Assembly (NCBI RefSeq): GCF_900103215.1
Contig: NZ_FNGV01000003.1
Span: 62,001-126,000 of the forward strand
Source: Kriegella aquimaris
GTDB lineage: Bacteria > Bacteroidota > Bacteroidia > Flavobacteriales > Flavobacteriaceae
Direction of reading: 5' to 3'
DNA: 64,000 nucleotides
In this document: in pieces, positions 9,105 to 18,735 of the stretch
How positions within the stretch are numbered: the first letter of the stretch is position 1
Layout: the number at the start of each line of letters is the position of its first letter
Made by a program: the position numbers and the translations under genes
Notes under the pieces: generated by a model
Seen by the model: only the letters and a program-made list of their open reading frames with translations
The model's database searches: none
What the model was told of the DNA's origin: nothing

Positions 9105-10316
9105 TTATCTGCCACTAAGAGCAATTTTTCCTCTTTTAACACTACGGTTTTTCCTCATTACAATTACAGAAACCGACATCACTACACCTAACCCTGCCAG
9201 TACGGCACCTACAAGTCCTGCTGAAGTATAGCCATAACCTAATGTAATCGGCAACCCGGCAAGATAAGCCCCTGAGGCATTACCCATGTTGAATGCACTT
9301 TGATTCATAGAGGAAGCCAACATTTCAGATCCTTTCGAGGTATTGATAATGGCCATTTGAATAGGTGTGGCAACACTAAAGGAAACCATTCCTATAATAA
9401 AAGTCAATATTAATATGGCATTCGGATCAGAAGCAACGAAAGCATTGACCAGTAGCATTACGACCATTCCCGAAAGGCTTATGGCAACAGCTTTTAACGG
9501 GTTAAACCATTCCGCCATTTTGGCGCCAATAAAGTTACCCAATACCATACCCAAGCCCGCAATGATCATGGCATAGCCTACCACATTATCAGCATGTCCT
9601 GCCACCTTGGTAATTAAAGGGGCAATATAGCTGTACCAAGCAAAGAATCCACCAGTACCAATTGTAGTCAACAAAATAAGTATCCAAAGTTCCATGTTTT
9701 TAAGTCCCTGATTACCCTCTACGTGTGTTTTTGGCGGTTCAGGTTCAAAGCGGGGCATCCAAAAATAGATACTGGCCATAGTAATAAGACCGACCGCGCC
9801 GACCATTAAAAATGAAATATTCCATCCATAATGGTGACCTAAATATGTTCCAAGTGGTACACCAATTACATTGGCTACCGTTAAGCCGGCAAACATGGTG
9901 GCAATTGCCTGGGCAGCTTTCCCCGGTTTGGAAAGCTTTCCGGCTACGACCGCTCCAATTCCAAAAAAGGCACCATGAGGCAAACCTGACAAAAATCTAT
10001 AAAAAAGTAAACTACCATAACTATCCGCAAAAGCGGACAAAGTATTAAAGATGGTAAACCAGACCATTAAATAAAGTAGCACTTTCTCCGCCGACCATTT
10101 GCCCGCGATTTGGGTAAATAAAGGCGCACCGACTACAACGCCCAAAGCGTAGGCCGCAATAAAGTGTCCTGCTTGGGGAATGCTTATTTGGAGTCCAGAA
10201 GCAACATCGGGCAATATACCCATGATGACAAACTCGGTAAGTCCTATGCCGAACCCTCCAAGGGCCAAGGCGATCAGGGCTTTTTTGTTTGATGTTTTTA
10301 GTTTCATAACTAACAT
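9105..10316 (-). CDS. MFS transporter, AraJ/DHA1-like drug or sugar exporter
   Basis: This inner-membrane protein of 403 residues has about 12 hydrophobic segments. It starts with ALALGGFGIGLTEFVIMGILPDVA, a signature of the AraJ/YdhP subgroup of 12-TM MFS exporters. The motif-A-like region and FYRFLSGLPHGAFFGIGAVVAG also fit that subgroup. It probably exports a drug-like or sugar-like small molecule using the proton gradient. The ATG at 10316 is used; a second ATG at 10307 is possible. It is a single gene, ending near the leuB terminator. Upstream lie a -7 promoter element (10385-10392) and a 20-base palindrome (10425-10444) that looks like an operator, but no regulator gene is adjacent. Confidence 0.88.
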   Translation of the reverse strand: MLVMKLKTSNKKALIALALGGFGIGLTEFVIMGILPDVASGLQISIPQAGHFIAAYALGVVVGAPLFTQIAGKWSAEKVLLYLMVWFTIFNTLSAFADSYGSLLFYRFLSGLPHGAFFGIGAVVAGKLSKPGKAAQAIATMFAGLTVANVIGVPLGTYLGHHYGWNISFLMVGAVGLITMASIYFWMPRFEPEPPKTHVEGNQGLKNMELWILILLTTIGTGGFFAWYSYIAPLITKVAGHADNVVGYAMIIAGLGMVLGNFIGAKMAEWFNPLKAVAISLSGMVVMLLVNAFVASDPNAILILTFIIGMVSFSVATPIQMAIINTSKGSEMLASSMNQSAFNMGNASGAYLAGLPITLGYGYTSAGLVGAVLAGLGVVMSVSVIVMRKNRSVKRGKIALSGR

Positions 10317-10384
10317 TTTTAAGGTTAAACTTTCAAAAAAGAGTTGGGGCTCTTTAAATTCAAAAACGATTATATTTATCTGGG

Positions 10385-10392
10385 CAAAGTTA
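10385..10392 (-). promoter_or_regulatory. Candidate -7 promoter element for the MFS exporter
   Basis: The minus strand reads TAACTTTG, an exact TAnnTTTG match, about 69 bases before the ATG at 10316. No good -33 TTG is visible. Confidence 0.4.
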
Positions 10393-10424
10393 AAACAGAC
10401 TTTTTCGATTATGATATGTGCTAT

Positions 10425-10444
10425 TATCCAATATCTATTGGATA
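10425..10444. promoter_or_regulatory. Operator-like perfect palindrome upstream of the exporter promoter
   Basis: TATCCAATA and TATTGGATA form a perfect 9-bp inverted repeat with a 2-base centre. It sits about 33-52 bases upstream of the -7 element of the MFS gene, a usual place for a dimeric regulator. No T-run follows, so it is not a terminator. The regulator is not encoded nearby. Confidence 0.45.
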
Positions 10445-10783
10445 TTACCCTGTATTATTCTTAAATACTGTTAAGAAAGGTAAATTGCTATAGAAAATGA
10501 ACAACAGGGTGAATAACCCCATCAACTATCGAGAATGATAGCATTGATAGGCATTATCAAAAAGATACAGATACTTGCATTTCTATTCGGCATATGGTAA
10601 AATGCAACATCTATATGGGTTTATTTAACCTGGCCTTTTACTAGCCATAGAAAAAGGTATCGCCACGAATTAGCATTAAAAAATATCAATAGAAAACTTC
10701 CGGATTCATCTTAGAGAAAAATAAGCAACTTAACTCTATGTTGCAGACGTACATTCAAATACACCGTATAGCCCGAAATAAAA

Positions 10784-10817
10784 AGGCACATAAGGTCTTT
10801 TAAAACTTTATGTGCCT
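10784..10817 (-). terminator. Rho-independent terminator after gapN
   Basis: A 10-bp perfect stem, AGGCACATAA / TTATGTGCCT, encloses a 14-base loop. On the minus strand it is followed by TTTTTATTT. It lies 21 bases past the gapN stop. Confidence 0.85.
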
Positions 10818-10838
10818 CCTAATCTGTATTATTAAAGT

Positions 10839-12431
10839 TTACAAAATATAATCCGTGCTTATAAAGTTAGACAGCTTTGCATCGAGCAAATGCTCAATTG
10901 TTTCATTGTTCAGATCATTGTCTTTAAAGGCAACAAACGTACGTATGGAAAATGAGCGCAAAGCATCGTGCACACTTAATGTAGATTGCGCAGAGTCTTT
11001 TCTTCCAGTAAAGGGATATACATCAGGACCCCGTTGACATGAACTGTTTAGATTAACGCGACAAACTAAATTGACCAATGTATCGATCAGTGGGGAAAGC
11101 GCATAAACATCTTTCCCGAACAGACTTACCTGTTGTCCGTAATTGCTTTCTGCCATATCATCTAAAGGTTCTTCAATATCACTGAAGGAAACAATAGGAA
11201 TAACCGGACCAAATTGTTCTTCTTGATACACCCGCATATCTTTAGACACCGGGTACAGCACTGCAGGCCAAATATAGTTATCCGTCTGTTGTCCCCCCTT
11301 CTTATTTTTTATTTGCGCCCCTTTGGCCAGCGCATCATCAATAAGTTCTTGAATATAGGCCGGTTTCCCAGGCTCCGGTAAAGGCGTTAGTTTCGCACCG
11401 GTATCCCAAGGGTTTCCAAATTTGAGCTCATCTACTTTTTGGGAAAACCGTTTGATAAATTTCTCTTTAATATCCTCGTGAACATAAAGTACCTTCAGAG
11501 CCGTACAACGTTGCCCATTAAAGGAAAGAGTACCAGCAATGCATTCATCAATAGTCAAGTCTAAATCGGCATCTGGTAATATGATGGCAGGGTTCTTTGC
11601 CTCCAAGCCTAAAACCAATCGCAATCTATTGCTCTTCGGGTGTTGCTCTTGCAAGGCATTGGCCGATTTGCTATTTCCTATCAAGGCCAATACATCAACT
11701 TTTCCCGTTTGCATAATCGGTGCAGCCACTGCCCTACCCCTTCCAAAAATAATATTCACAACCCCTTTAGGAAAACTGCTTTGAAAGGCCTCCAAAAGTG
11801 GCGTAATCAATAGAACACCATGTTTTGCTGGTTTAAAAACAGTTGTATTCCCCATAATAATAGCAGGAATCAACAAGGCAAAGGTCTCATTCAAGGGATA
11901 ATTATAGGGACCAAGACATAAAACCACCCCTAAAGGACCTCTTTTAACATGTGCATAGACACCATCATGTTTTTCAAACTTGGCCGAATTTCGGTCTAAT
12001 TGCTTGTAATCTTCTATGGTATCACAAATATATTCTACCGTACGATCAAATTCCTTCTGTGAGTCGGGCAGTGATTTACCAATCTCCCACATGAGCAATT
12101 TCACGATTAGTTCGCGTTTATCCTTCATCTTCTTTACAAAGACTTCCATGCATTCAATACGATCTTTAACATGCATGGTAGGCCACACGCCTTTTCCTTT
12201 GTCAAATGCCCCCAAAGCTCCGTTCAAGGCATCTATAGCCTCAGGTTCCCCCATATCGGGAATGCTTCCCAAACGTGTCTTTGCGTAGGATTCCGATGAG
12301 GAAATGGTAGAAAAGACATCAGTGGAATTTCCTTTCCAATCTTTCAATTCACCATTGACTAAATATTTCTTTTGTTCTATAGTATCCGTAATCTGAAATT
12401 CAACTGGTATTGCTGTATTCGAGTCTCCCAT
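10839..12431 (-). CDS. gapN: NADP-dependent glyceraldehyde-3-phosphate dehydrogenase (non-phosphorylating)
   Basis: This aldehyde dehydrogenase superfamily member has 530 residues, somewhat longer than the 475-500 common in the family because of an N-terminal extension. [12 protein letters not shown] holds the catalytic Asn, [10 protein letters not shown] the general base Glu region, and [16 protein letters not shown] the catalytic Cys in the GQRCTA form typical of GapN. It oxidises glyceraldehyde 3-phosphate directly to 3-phosphoglycerate and yields NADPH without ATP. NADPH supply suits the neighbouring biosynthesis genes, but it has its own promoter candidate and terminator, so it is probably transcribed alone. 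Assignment within the superfamily rests on the cysteine motif and overall resemblance. Confidence 0.82.
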   Translation of the reverse strand: MGDSNTAIPVEFQITDTIEQKKYLVNGELKDWKGNSTDVFSTISSSESYAKTRLGSIPDMGEPEAIDALNGALGAFDKGKGVWPTMHVKDRIECMEVFVKKMKDKRELIVKLLMWEIGKSLPDSQKEFDRTVEYICDTIEDYKQLDRNSAKFEKHDGVYAHVKRGPLGVVLCLGPYNYPLNETFALLIPAIIMGNTTVFKPAKHGVLLITPLLEAFQSSFPKGVVNIIFGRGRAVAAPIMQTGKVDVLALIGNSKSANALQEQHPKSNRLRLVLGLEAKNPAIILPDADLDLTIDECIAGTLSFNGQRCTALKVLYVHEDIKEKFIKRFSQKVDELKFGNPWDTGAKLTPLPEPGKPAYIQELIDDALAKGAQIKNKKGGQQTDNYIWPAVLYPVSKDMRVYQEEQFGPVIPIVSFSDIEEPLDDMAESNYGQQVSLFGKDVYALSPLIDTLVNLVCRVNLNSSCQRGPDVYPFTGRKDSAQSTLSVHDALRSFSIRTFVAFKDNDLNNETIEHLLDAKLSNFISTDYIL

Positions 12432-12567
12432 TTTAGCTATAAGTTAGTTTAAAACTGTTTTAGTTGATGCTACATCAACGCAGTTTGTAATTCATTAAAA
12501 TTTCAAGTAATGGCCTTTCTAATTTCACTCTTGAAAACCATCACCTATTTTATTTAAAAGTGCATAT

Positions 12568-12600
12568 CAAAAATAAGGCATAAAATAACGAATTGCACAA
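12568..12600 (-). promoter_or_regulatory. Candidate promoter for gapN
   Basis: On the minus strand TTG (12600-12598) is followed after 22 bases by TATTTTTG (12575-12568), fitting the Bacteroidota -33/-7 pattern with slightly long spacing. The gapN ATG lies about 137 bases downstream. Confidence 0.4.
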
Positions 12601-12692
12601 TTCAAAACGGTCTTTTGAATACCTATCCGATTTTAGACATTATCCATAAATAAACCCCTATGCTTTAGTAATAGCAATCGAACGAATACTTT

Positions 12693-13991
12693 TTACACCA
12701 AGTATTGGAACAAATCCGGTTTATCGTTTAGATAATCCCCAAAAAATCCTTTTGATTTCATTCGTTGTATCAAGGGCTGCAAATCATCGGGACTTTTCAA
12801 TTCGATTCCCACTATAGCCGGTGCGTTTTCCTTGCTCGATTTCTTAGAGTATTCAAAATGGGTGATATCATCATCAGGACCTAAAATTTCAGCAACAAAT
12901 TGCTTTAGCGCTCCTGGGCGTTGTGGAAAACGAACGATGAAATAATGTTTCAATTTGGCATAGAGCAACGCTCGTTCCTTTATTTCAGGGGTGCGTGTAA
13001 TGTCATTATTGCTACCGCTGAGAATACAAACAACATTCTTACCCTTTATTTCTTCGGCAAACCTATCTAGAACGGCAATAGTGAGTGCTCCAGCAGGCTC
13101 TACAACAATCGCATCACGATTGTACAAATCTAGAATAGTCTGACAAACTTTACCTTCCGCGACCGTTACCATATCGTAAAGATTCTTGCTGCAAATCGAG
13201 AAAGCAAGGTCTCCTACTTTTTTAACGGCCGCCCCATCAACAAACTTGTCAATTTGGTTAAGTTCGGTATTGACACCCATTTTCATGGAAGTTACCATTG
13301 CAGGTGCACCTTCGGGTTCTACACCTATAATTTTGGTTTGAGGCGATAAAGCCTTGAAGACTCCACAAAGTCCGGAAGCCAACCCACCACCTCCAACGGC
13401 GACAAAAAGATAATCGATTGTTTCTTTTTCTTGTTCCACAATTTCAAGTCCCACAGTAGCTTGACCTTCAATGGTCTTAGGGTCGTCAAATGGATGTACA
13501 AAAGTTTTACCATGTGCTTTACAAAACTGGTTCGCGGCATTGGAGGCATCATCGTAAGTATCTCCTTCTAAGACAATCTGTACATTTTCACCCCCGAACA
13601 TTTGGGTCTGTTCTATTTTTTGCTTCGGTGTTACCGAGGGCATGAAAACGGTGCCCTGTATGCCAAGGTGATTGCAAGCAAATGCAACTCCTTGGGCGTG
13701 GTTACCCGCACTGGCACATACCACGCCACGATCCATTTCTTCTTTGGATAACGAACTAATTTTATTAAAGGCACCACGAATTTTGTAAGAACGAACACGG
13801 TGTAAATCTTCCCGCTTTAATAATATGTTAGCACCATAAAGCTTGGAAAGACGAATACTTGAAACAAGGGGAGTAACCTCGGCAACCTGACGTATCGTTT
13901 CCGCCGCCTTTCGGATATCGGCTATCTGTGGGAAGTAAGGTATATCTTCCAAACCTTTGCCTTTGGGAGTTAAAGCATCATTCGGATTCAT
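12693..13991 (-). CDS. ilvA: Threonine ammonia-lyase (threonine dehydratase), biosynthetic
   Basis: This 432-residue fold-type II PLP enzyme deaminates threonine to 2-ketobutyrate, the entry to isoleucine. The PLP lysine is in VRSYKIRGAF (about residue 69), with SAGNHAQG and the glycine-rich VAVGGGGLASGL further on, and CILSGSNND near residue 320. A C-terminal domain of about 90 residues (KHYFIVRFPQRPGALKQFV) is a single ACT-like regulatory domain, shorter than the double domain of the E. coli enzyme. It is 159 bases downstream of ilvC, with a terminator-like hairpin between, so it may be only partly cotranscribed with the ilv operon. Confidence 0.94.
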   Translation of the reverse strand: MNPNDALTPKGKGLEDIPYFPQIADIRKAAETIRQVAEVTPLVSSIRLSKLYGANILLKREDLHRVRSYKIRGAFNKISSLSKEEMDRGVVCASAGNHAQGVAFACNHLGIQGTVFMPSVTPKQKIEQTQMFGGENVQIVLEGDTYDDASNAANQFCKAHGKTFVHPFDDPKTIEGQATVGLEIVEQEKETIDYLFVAVGGGGLASGLCGVFKALSPQTKIIGVEPEGAPAMVTSMKMGVNTELNQIDKFVDGAAVKKVGDLAFSICSKNLYDMVTVAEGKVCQTILDLYNRDAIVVEPAGALTIAVLDRFAEEIKGKNVVCILSGSNNDITRTPEIKERALLYAKLKHYFIVRFPQRPGALKQFVAEILGPDDDITHFEYSKKSSKENAPAIVGIELKSPDDLQPLIQRMKSKGFFGDYLNDKPDLFQYLV

Positions 13992-14050
13992 AGAAGAATG
14001 TATATCGATTCGTAATACCGGTTAAAAAATCGTACCGGATGTTAACAATG

Positions 14051-14108
14051 AAAAAAACCTGTCAGGTTTTACTGTTGAAATAAATTCCGCACAATGAAAC
14101 TTGACAGG
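14051..14108 (-). terminator. Terminator-like hairpin between ilvC and ilvA
   Basis: On the minus strand CCTGTCAAGTTTCATTG pairs with CAACAGTAAAACCTGACAGG across an AT-rich loop, and seven T residues follow. An inner palindrome AAAACCTGTCAGGTTTT lies at the distal end. It begins 43 bases after the ilvC stop and ends about 60 bases before the ilvA start. Confidence 0.65.
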
Positions 14109-14150
14109 CTAAAAAACACCTTTCAAGAGAAAGGTATTTAGATAAATATA

Positions 14151-15626
14151 TTACACTATGGGTTTCATAGCAGTCATTGACTCTCGTAATCTTGTACCAA
14201 CAACTTCCACAGCGTGATCTCGCAATGCTTTATTGACGGTAATCAATTTCGCATTGTCTACACCATTATCTTTACCGGCCCCGAAAGGTTTACCAATAAC
14301 ATCAGTATCGATTTTTTTCATGAAATCGGCCAATAAAGGCTTACAAGCATGATCGAATAGATAACAGCCGTACTCAGCCGTATCGGAAATGACCCTATTC
14401 ATTTCGAATAATTTCTTTCTTGCGATGGTATTTGCAATCAATGGAGTTTCGTGCAATGATTCATAGTAGGCAGATTCACCAATAATACCTGATTCGGTCA
14501 TTGATTCATAAGCCAACTCCACTCCCGCTCTTACCATGGCGACCATTAATACGCCGTTGTCATAGAATTCCTGTTCAGAAATTTTCTCGTTACCGGCAGG
14601 TGTCTTTTCAAAAGCCGTTTCTCCGGTGGCTGCTCTCCAGCTCAACAAATTCTTATCATCATTGGCCCAATCTTCCATCATCGTTTTAGAAAAATGACCA
14701 CTCATGATATCATCCATATGTTTATGGAAAAGAGGACGCATAATATCCTTTAATTCTTCGGATAATTCAAATGCTTTAATTTTCGCTGGGTTTGACAAGC
14801 GGTCCATCATGTTGGTGATACCACCATATTTCAATCCTTCGGTAATGGTCTCCCATCCGTATTGAATCAATTTGGATGCATAACCTGCATCGATTCCCTT
14901 TTCGATCATCTTATCAAAACAAAGAATAGAACCTGTCTGTAACAAACCACAGAGAATAGTTTGCTCACCCATTAAATCAGACTTTACCTCTGCAACAAAA
15001 GAAGACTCCAATACACCAGCTCTATGTCCGCCTGTTCCGGCCGCATAAGCTTTTGCTTGCTCTAATCCCTTACCCTCAGGATCGTTCTCTGGGTGTACGG
15101 CAATCAAAGTTGGCACACCAAAACCCCTTTTATATTCTTCACGTACTTCTGACCCAGGACTCTTAGGAGCGACCATAATCACAGTAAGATCTTTTCTTAC
15201 TTGAGTACCTTCTTCTACAATATTAAAACCATGCGAATACGACAAAGTAGCACCTTGCTTCATTAATGGCATTACCGCGTTAACAACGGCCGTATGCTGT
15301 TTGTCAGGAGTAAGATTAATTACCAAATCGGCACTTGGCACTAATTCTTGGTAAGTACCAACGGTAAATCCGTTCTCGGTAGCATTTTTGTAAGATTGTC
15401 GTTGTTCTTTAATTGCAGCTTCCCGCAAGGTATACGAAATATCCAAGCCTGAATCACGCATGTTCAAACCTTGGTTCAAGCCCTGAGCACCACAACCAAC
15501 GATTACTATTTTTTTTCCTTTCAATGCAGATACACCATCTGAAAATTCACTGGATTCCATAAACCTACATTTACCCAGCTGTGTCAATTGATCTCGTAAT
15601 GATAGTGTATTAAAGTAATTTGCCAT
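14151..15626 (-). CDS. ilvC: Ketol-acid reductoisomerase (long class II form)
   Basis: This 491-residue enzyme matches the length of the long E. coli-type KARI. It converts acetolactate or acetohydroxybutyrate to the dihydroxy acids using NADPH and Mg. [21 protein letters not shown] (about 36-56) is the Rossmann loop, [12 protein letters not shown] lies near residue 131, and [12 protein letters not shown] contains the KSPG segment. Duplicated C-terminal knotted domains carry the metal-binding [11 protein letters not shown] and E/E motifs. It follows ilvN by 29 bases in the ilvDB-MT-NC operon. Confidence 0.97.
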   Translation of the reverse strand: MANYFNTLSLRDQLTQLGKCRFMESSEFSDGVSALKGKKIVIVGCGAQGLNQGLNMRDSGLDISYTLREAAIKEQRQSYKNATENGFTVGTYQELVPSADLVINLTPDKQHTAVVNAVMPLMKQGATLSYSHGFNIVEEGTQVRKDLTVIMVAPKSPGSEVREEYKRGFGVPTLIAVHPENDPEGKGLEQAKAYAAGTGGHRAGVLESSFVAEVKSDLMGEQTILCGLLQTGSILCFDKMIEKGIDAGYASKLIQYGWETITEGLKYGGITNMMDRLSNPAKIKAFELSEELKDIMRPLFHKHMDDIMSGHFSKTMMEDWANDDKNLLSWRAATGETAFEKTPAGNEKISEQEFYDNGVLMVAMVRAGVELAYESMTESGIIGESAYYESLHETPLIANTIARKKLFEMNRVISDTAEYGCYLFDHACKPLLADFMKKIDTDVIGKPFGAGKDNGVDNAKLITVNKALRDHAVEVVGTRLRESMTAMKPIV

Positions 15627-15655
15627 TTTGTGTTCTCTTTTTTATTCGTTTTAAA

Positions 15656-16186
15656 TTATTTATCTTGATAAAATTCGTTTAATAAGGCGCTTATTCGCAT
15701 CTCCGATTTTGTAACCGCGATACGCCCAGAGCGTACAAACTGCATAATACCAAAGGGTTTCAGTTGATCATGCATTTCATCTATCTCATTGCGGCGACCA
15801 GACTTGGCCAACACAAAGAAATCTCGGGCAACAGTAACAATCTGAGCCGCACTATCTTTGATAATATTTTGAATCTGTCGCTCATCGAACAACAAATCCG
15901 ATGAAATCTTGAACAATGCAGATTCTTGATAAATCGTCTCATCATCCGTATGATAATACGCTTTAATCACTTCAATCTGCTTTTCTATTTGCCCCACGAT
16001 ATTACGCGTCCATTTCTCGGTGGTATTGACAACAATAGTAAATTTAGAAACTCCTTCAATTTCTGATTTGGAAACATTTAGACTCTCTATATTGATATGA
16101 CGCTTCAAGAATATTCCTGATATTCTATTCAATAATCCGACATTATTTTCGGAATATACCGAAATGGTAAACCATTGTTTTTTCAT
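15656..16186 (-). CDS. ilvN: Acetolactate synthase small (regulatory) subunit
   Basis: This is the regulatory subunit of acetohydroxyacid synthase (176 residues). It begins MKKQWFTISVYSENNVGLLNRISGIF, an ACT domain over about residues 5-80 that binds valine for feedback control. A C-terminal ALS_ss_C-like domain with RSGRIAVTKSE follows. The ATG at 16186 was chosen; an upstream TTG at 16213 would add nine residues outside the ACT fold. It is separated from its partner ilvB by a methyltransferase gene, which is unusual, and precedes ilvC by 29 bases. Confidence 0.93.
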   Translation of the reverse strand: MKKQWFTISVYSENNVGLLNRISGIFLKRHINIESLNVSKSEIEGVSKFTIVVNTTEKWTRNIVGQIEKQIEVIKAYYHTDDETIYQESALFKISSDLLFDERQIQNIIKDSAAQIVTVARDFFVLAKSGRRNEIDEMHDQLKPFGIMQFVRSGRIAVTKSEMRISALLNEFYQDK

Positions 16187-16250
16187 CCGCTCTTTAAAAA
16201 ATCCTCTTCGCAAAGAAAAGGAATTGATTTAATATTATTTAACAAACACT

Positions 16251-16841
16251 TTAAAACCTTCTTACTGCCATGATAATCCCTGTGGACCAATTCATTTTTG
16301 TAATACTAAAATCTTTTCTACCTGCCAGATAATCGATTAGGCCATCCACCTTTTTTTGGTGTCCATCCGGCCAATTGGGTTGGGCGCACATATCATCTAT
16401 TATATAGAAACCTCCTACCTTAACAAGGTCTAATATTCTCTCGATACCACTATATTTACCGGGCCATGCATCTGCAAAAATCAAATCAAAACCAAGGCCA
16501 TTGTACTTATTGATCCAATCTGCTCCATCTTTACAAATAATTTCAACTCTTTCGTCATTTCCGAAATAGGTACGTGCTATATGAATCAGTGTTGAATCGT
16601 TGTCAACCGTAGTCAATACAGCATCTTTGTCCATTCCATCAATCATCCAACAAAGACTTAACCCTATTCCCGTACCCAACTCTAGAATGTGGGCACCAGG
16701 CTTAGAAGAAATCAATGTTTTTAACAATGACCCAACATGCAAATCGGAAGGCATCGAAAAGCCGATTTCCTCAGATTTTCTTTGGATTTCTTCATGAATA
16801 TCGGGTCTGTCTAAAATATTTGAGTCATTCATTTCTCTCAT
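16251..16841 (-). CDS. Class I SAM-dependent methyltransferase inside the ilv operon
   Basis: This 196-residue protein has a class I methyltransferase fold. HILELGTGIGLSLCWMID (about 51-68) is the SAM-binding glycine loop, LTTVDNDSTLIHIAR gives the acidic residue contacting the ribose, and FDLIFADAWPGKY and GGFYIIDDM resemble motifs of the catechol/caffeoyl-CoA O-methyltransferase group. The ATG at 16841 is used; a second ATG at 16832 is possible. It sits between ilvB and ilvN in the same direction with short gaps (66 and 64 bases), so it is probably cotranscribed with branched-chain amino acid genes. No known step of that pathway needs methylation. The substrate is unknown. Confidence 0.8.
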   Translation of the reverse strand: MREMNDSNILDRPDIHEEIQRKSEEIGFSMPSDLHVGSLLKTLISSKPGAHILELGTGIGLSLCWMIDGMDKDAVLTTVDNDSTLIHIARTYFGNDERVEIICKDGADWINKYNGLGFDLIFADAWPGKYSGIERILDLVKVGGFYIIDDMCAQPNWPDGHQKKVDGLIDYLAGRKDFSITKMNWSTGIIMAVRRF

Positions 16842-16907
16842 TTGTCAGTAGACAAAACAAAGAATCTTTATTTTACAAAAGATTTCACTTGTATCATGTT
16901 ATGTGAA

Positions 16908-18641
16908 TTATTTCAATCGAATATCGGAAACCGACGCCCCAGAAGGAACCATAGGAAATACATTGTCTTCCTGCTCAACCGATACTTCCAAGAAATAGGC
17001 ATCTTTTGACGCTATCATCTCTGCAATGGTTGCTTTGAGCTCCGATCGTTGGCTAACTTTTTTCGCCTTGATGTGATAGCCTTCTGCAATCTTAACAAAA
17101 TCTGGATTGGTCATTACGGTGGATGCATAGCGTCTGTCAAAAAATAATTCTTGCCACTGACGCACCATACCCAAATGTTCATTGTTCAATACCACAATTT
17201 TCACAGGTGTCTTGTTTTGAAAAATGGTCCCCAATTCCTGTATGGTCATTTGATAACCCCCATCGCCGATTATCGCTACTACTTCACGATCCATAGCGCC
17301 CATTTTAGCTCCAATGGCCGCTGGCAGGGCAAAGCCCATTGTACCCAACCCACCAGAGGTGACGTTACTCTTGCTTTGTTTGAACTTGGCGTATCGACAT
17401 GCAATCATTTGATGTTGCCCTACATCTGAAACGATAATCGCTTTTTGGCCAGATGCGATGTTAATCTCTTCAATAACCTCACCCATGGTCAACCCTTCTT
17501 TCGTCGGATGGATATCGTTTTTGATAACCACATCAAACTCCTCTTGGTACTTTTTCTTGAACTCGTTATGCCAGGCCTCGTGCTTGTTCTCATTCACCAA
17601 GGGAAGCAATAACTCCAAAGTTTCTCTCGAATTTCCTAAAACGGCAACATCAGCCTCTACATTCTTGTTGATCTCGGCTGGATCTATTTCAAAATGAATA
17701 ACTTTTGCTTGTTTCGCATACGTATCCAAACTACCCGTTACCCGATCGTCAAAACGCATACCGATGGCAATTAATAAGTCACATTCGTTGGTCAAAACAT
17801 TGGGGCCGTAATTACCATGCATCCCTACCATGCCTACATTAAGCGGATGGTCCGTATCCATAGCCGAAAGACCTAATATCGTCCACGCAGCGGGAATTCC
17901 CGTCTTTTCGACCAATGCTTTTAATTGTGCTTCGGCCTCACCTAAAATAACGCCCTGACCAAAAACGATATATGGTTTTTTGGCAGTATTTATCAAAGCA
18001 GCTGCGGCCTCAATAGCCTTTAAATCCGGTTTTGGAACGGGATTATAACTACGAACGCCTGTACATTTCTCATAACTAAATTCAAATTCATCAATTTGGG
18101 CATTTTTGGTAATATCAACCAAAACAGGACCAGGCCGGCCAGATCTGGCAATATAAAAAGCCTTTGCCATTATTTCGGGGATCTCAGATGCCCTCGTAAT
18201 TTGATAGTTCCATTTGGTAACAGGGGTAGAAATTCCAATGATATCTGTTTCCTGAAATGCATCCGAACCCAACAAATGTCTTGCTACTTGACCCGTGATA
18301 CAAACCATTGGGGTTGAATCTATTTGTGCATCGGCTAACCCGGTCACCAAGTTTGTAGCCCCCGGACCAGATGTCGCCATTGCCACTCCAACCTTTCCTG
18401 TAACACGTGCAAAACCTTGGGCAGCATGTGTTGCCCCTTGTTCGTGCCGGGTAAGAATATGTGTCAATCGGTCTTGAAACTTATACAACTCATCGTAAAC
18501 AGGCATAATCGCCCCACCAGGATAACCATAAATCAAATCGGCACCTTCCGCCAATAAACAATGGATTATCGCCTCTGCTCCACTTATTTTTATAATGGCT
18601 TTTTTTGCCGTCTCTGTCTTTTTTTCCTTTACTGTTTCCAT
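16908..18641 (-). CDS. ilvB: Acetolactate synthase, catalytic (large) subunit
   Basis: This thiamine-diphosphate enzyme (577 residues from the ATG at 18641; a TTG at 18656 would add five) condenses two pyruvates, or pyruvate and 2-ketobutyrate. ADLIYGYPGGAIMPVYDEL and RHEQGATHAAQGFAR hold the catalytic Glu region, the central domain IAIGMRFDDRVTG is the FAD-associated part, and IIGDGGYQMTIQELGTIFQN is the ThDP/Mg motif. The N-terminal stretch before residue 20 is Lys/Thr-rich. It lies 94 bases after ilvD and is followed by the methyltransferase and then ilvN. Confidence 0.96.
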   Translation of the reverse strand: METVKEKKTETAKKAIIKISGAEAIIHCLLAEGADLIYGYPGGAIMPVYDELYKFQDRLTHILTRHEQGATHAAQGFARVTGKVGVAMATSGPGATNLVTGLADAQIDSTPMVCITGQVARHLLGSDAFQETDIIGISTPVTKWNYQITRASEIPEIMAKAFYIARSGRPGPVLVDITKNAQIDEFEFSYEKCTGVRSYNPVPKPDLKAIEAAAALINTAKKPYIVFGQGVILGEAEAQLKALVEKTGIPAAWTILGLSAMDTDHPLNVGMVGMHGNYGPNVLTNECDLLIAIGMRFDDRVTGSLDTYAKQAKVIHFEIDPAEINKNVEADVAVLGNSRETLELLLPLVNENKHEAWHNEFKKKYQEEFDVVIKNDIHPTKEGLTMGEVIEEINIASGQKAIIVSDVGQHQMIACRYAKFKQSKSNVTSGGLGTMGFALPAAIGAKMGAMDREVVAIIGDGGYQMTIQELGTIFQNKTPVKIVVLNNEHLGMVRQWQELFFDRRYASTVMTNPDFVKIAEGYHIKAKKVSQRSELKATIAEMIASKDAYFLEVSVEQEDNVFPMVPSGASVSDIRLK

Positions 18642-18735
18642 AATCTTACCACCCAAATCTCATCAAATCCGAAATTTCTATAGGTCAATTAAATTAGACT
18701 CCAAAATTTGTATCCGCCTTCAAGCGGTATATTTA

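Larger units (their letters stand above)
10317..10838. other. 522-bp spacer between the exporter and gapN
   Basis: On the right it holds the minus-strand terminator of gapN, and on the left the promoter element and palindrome of the MFS gene, all listed separately. The middle (about 10450-10780) is AT-rich with no open frame of interest on either strand. Confidence 0.6.
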
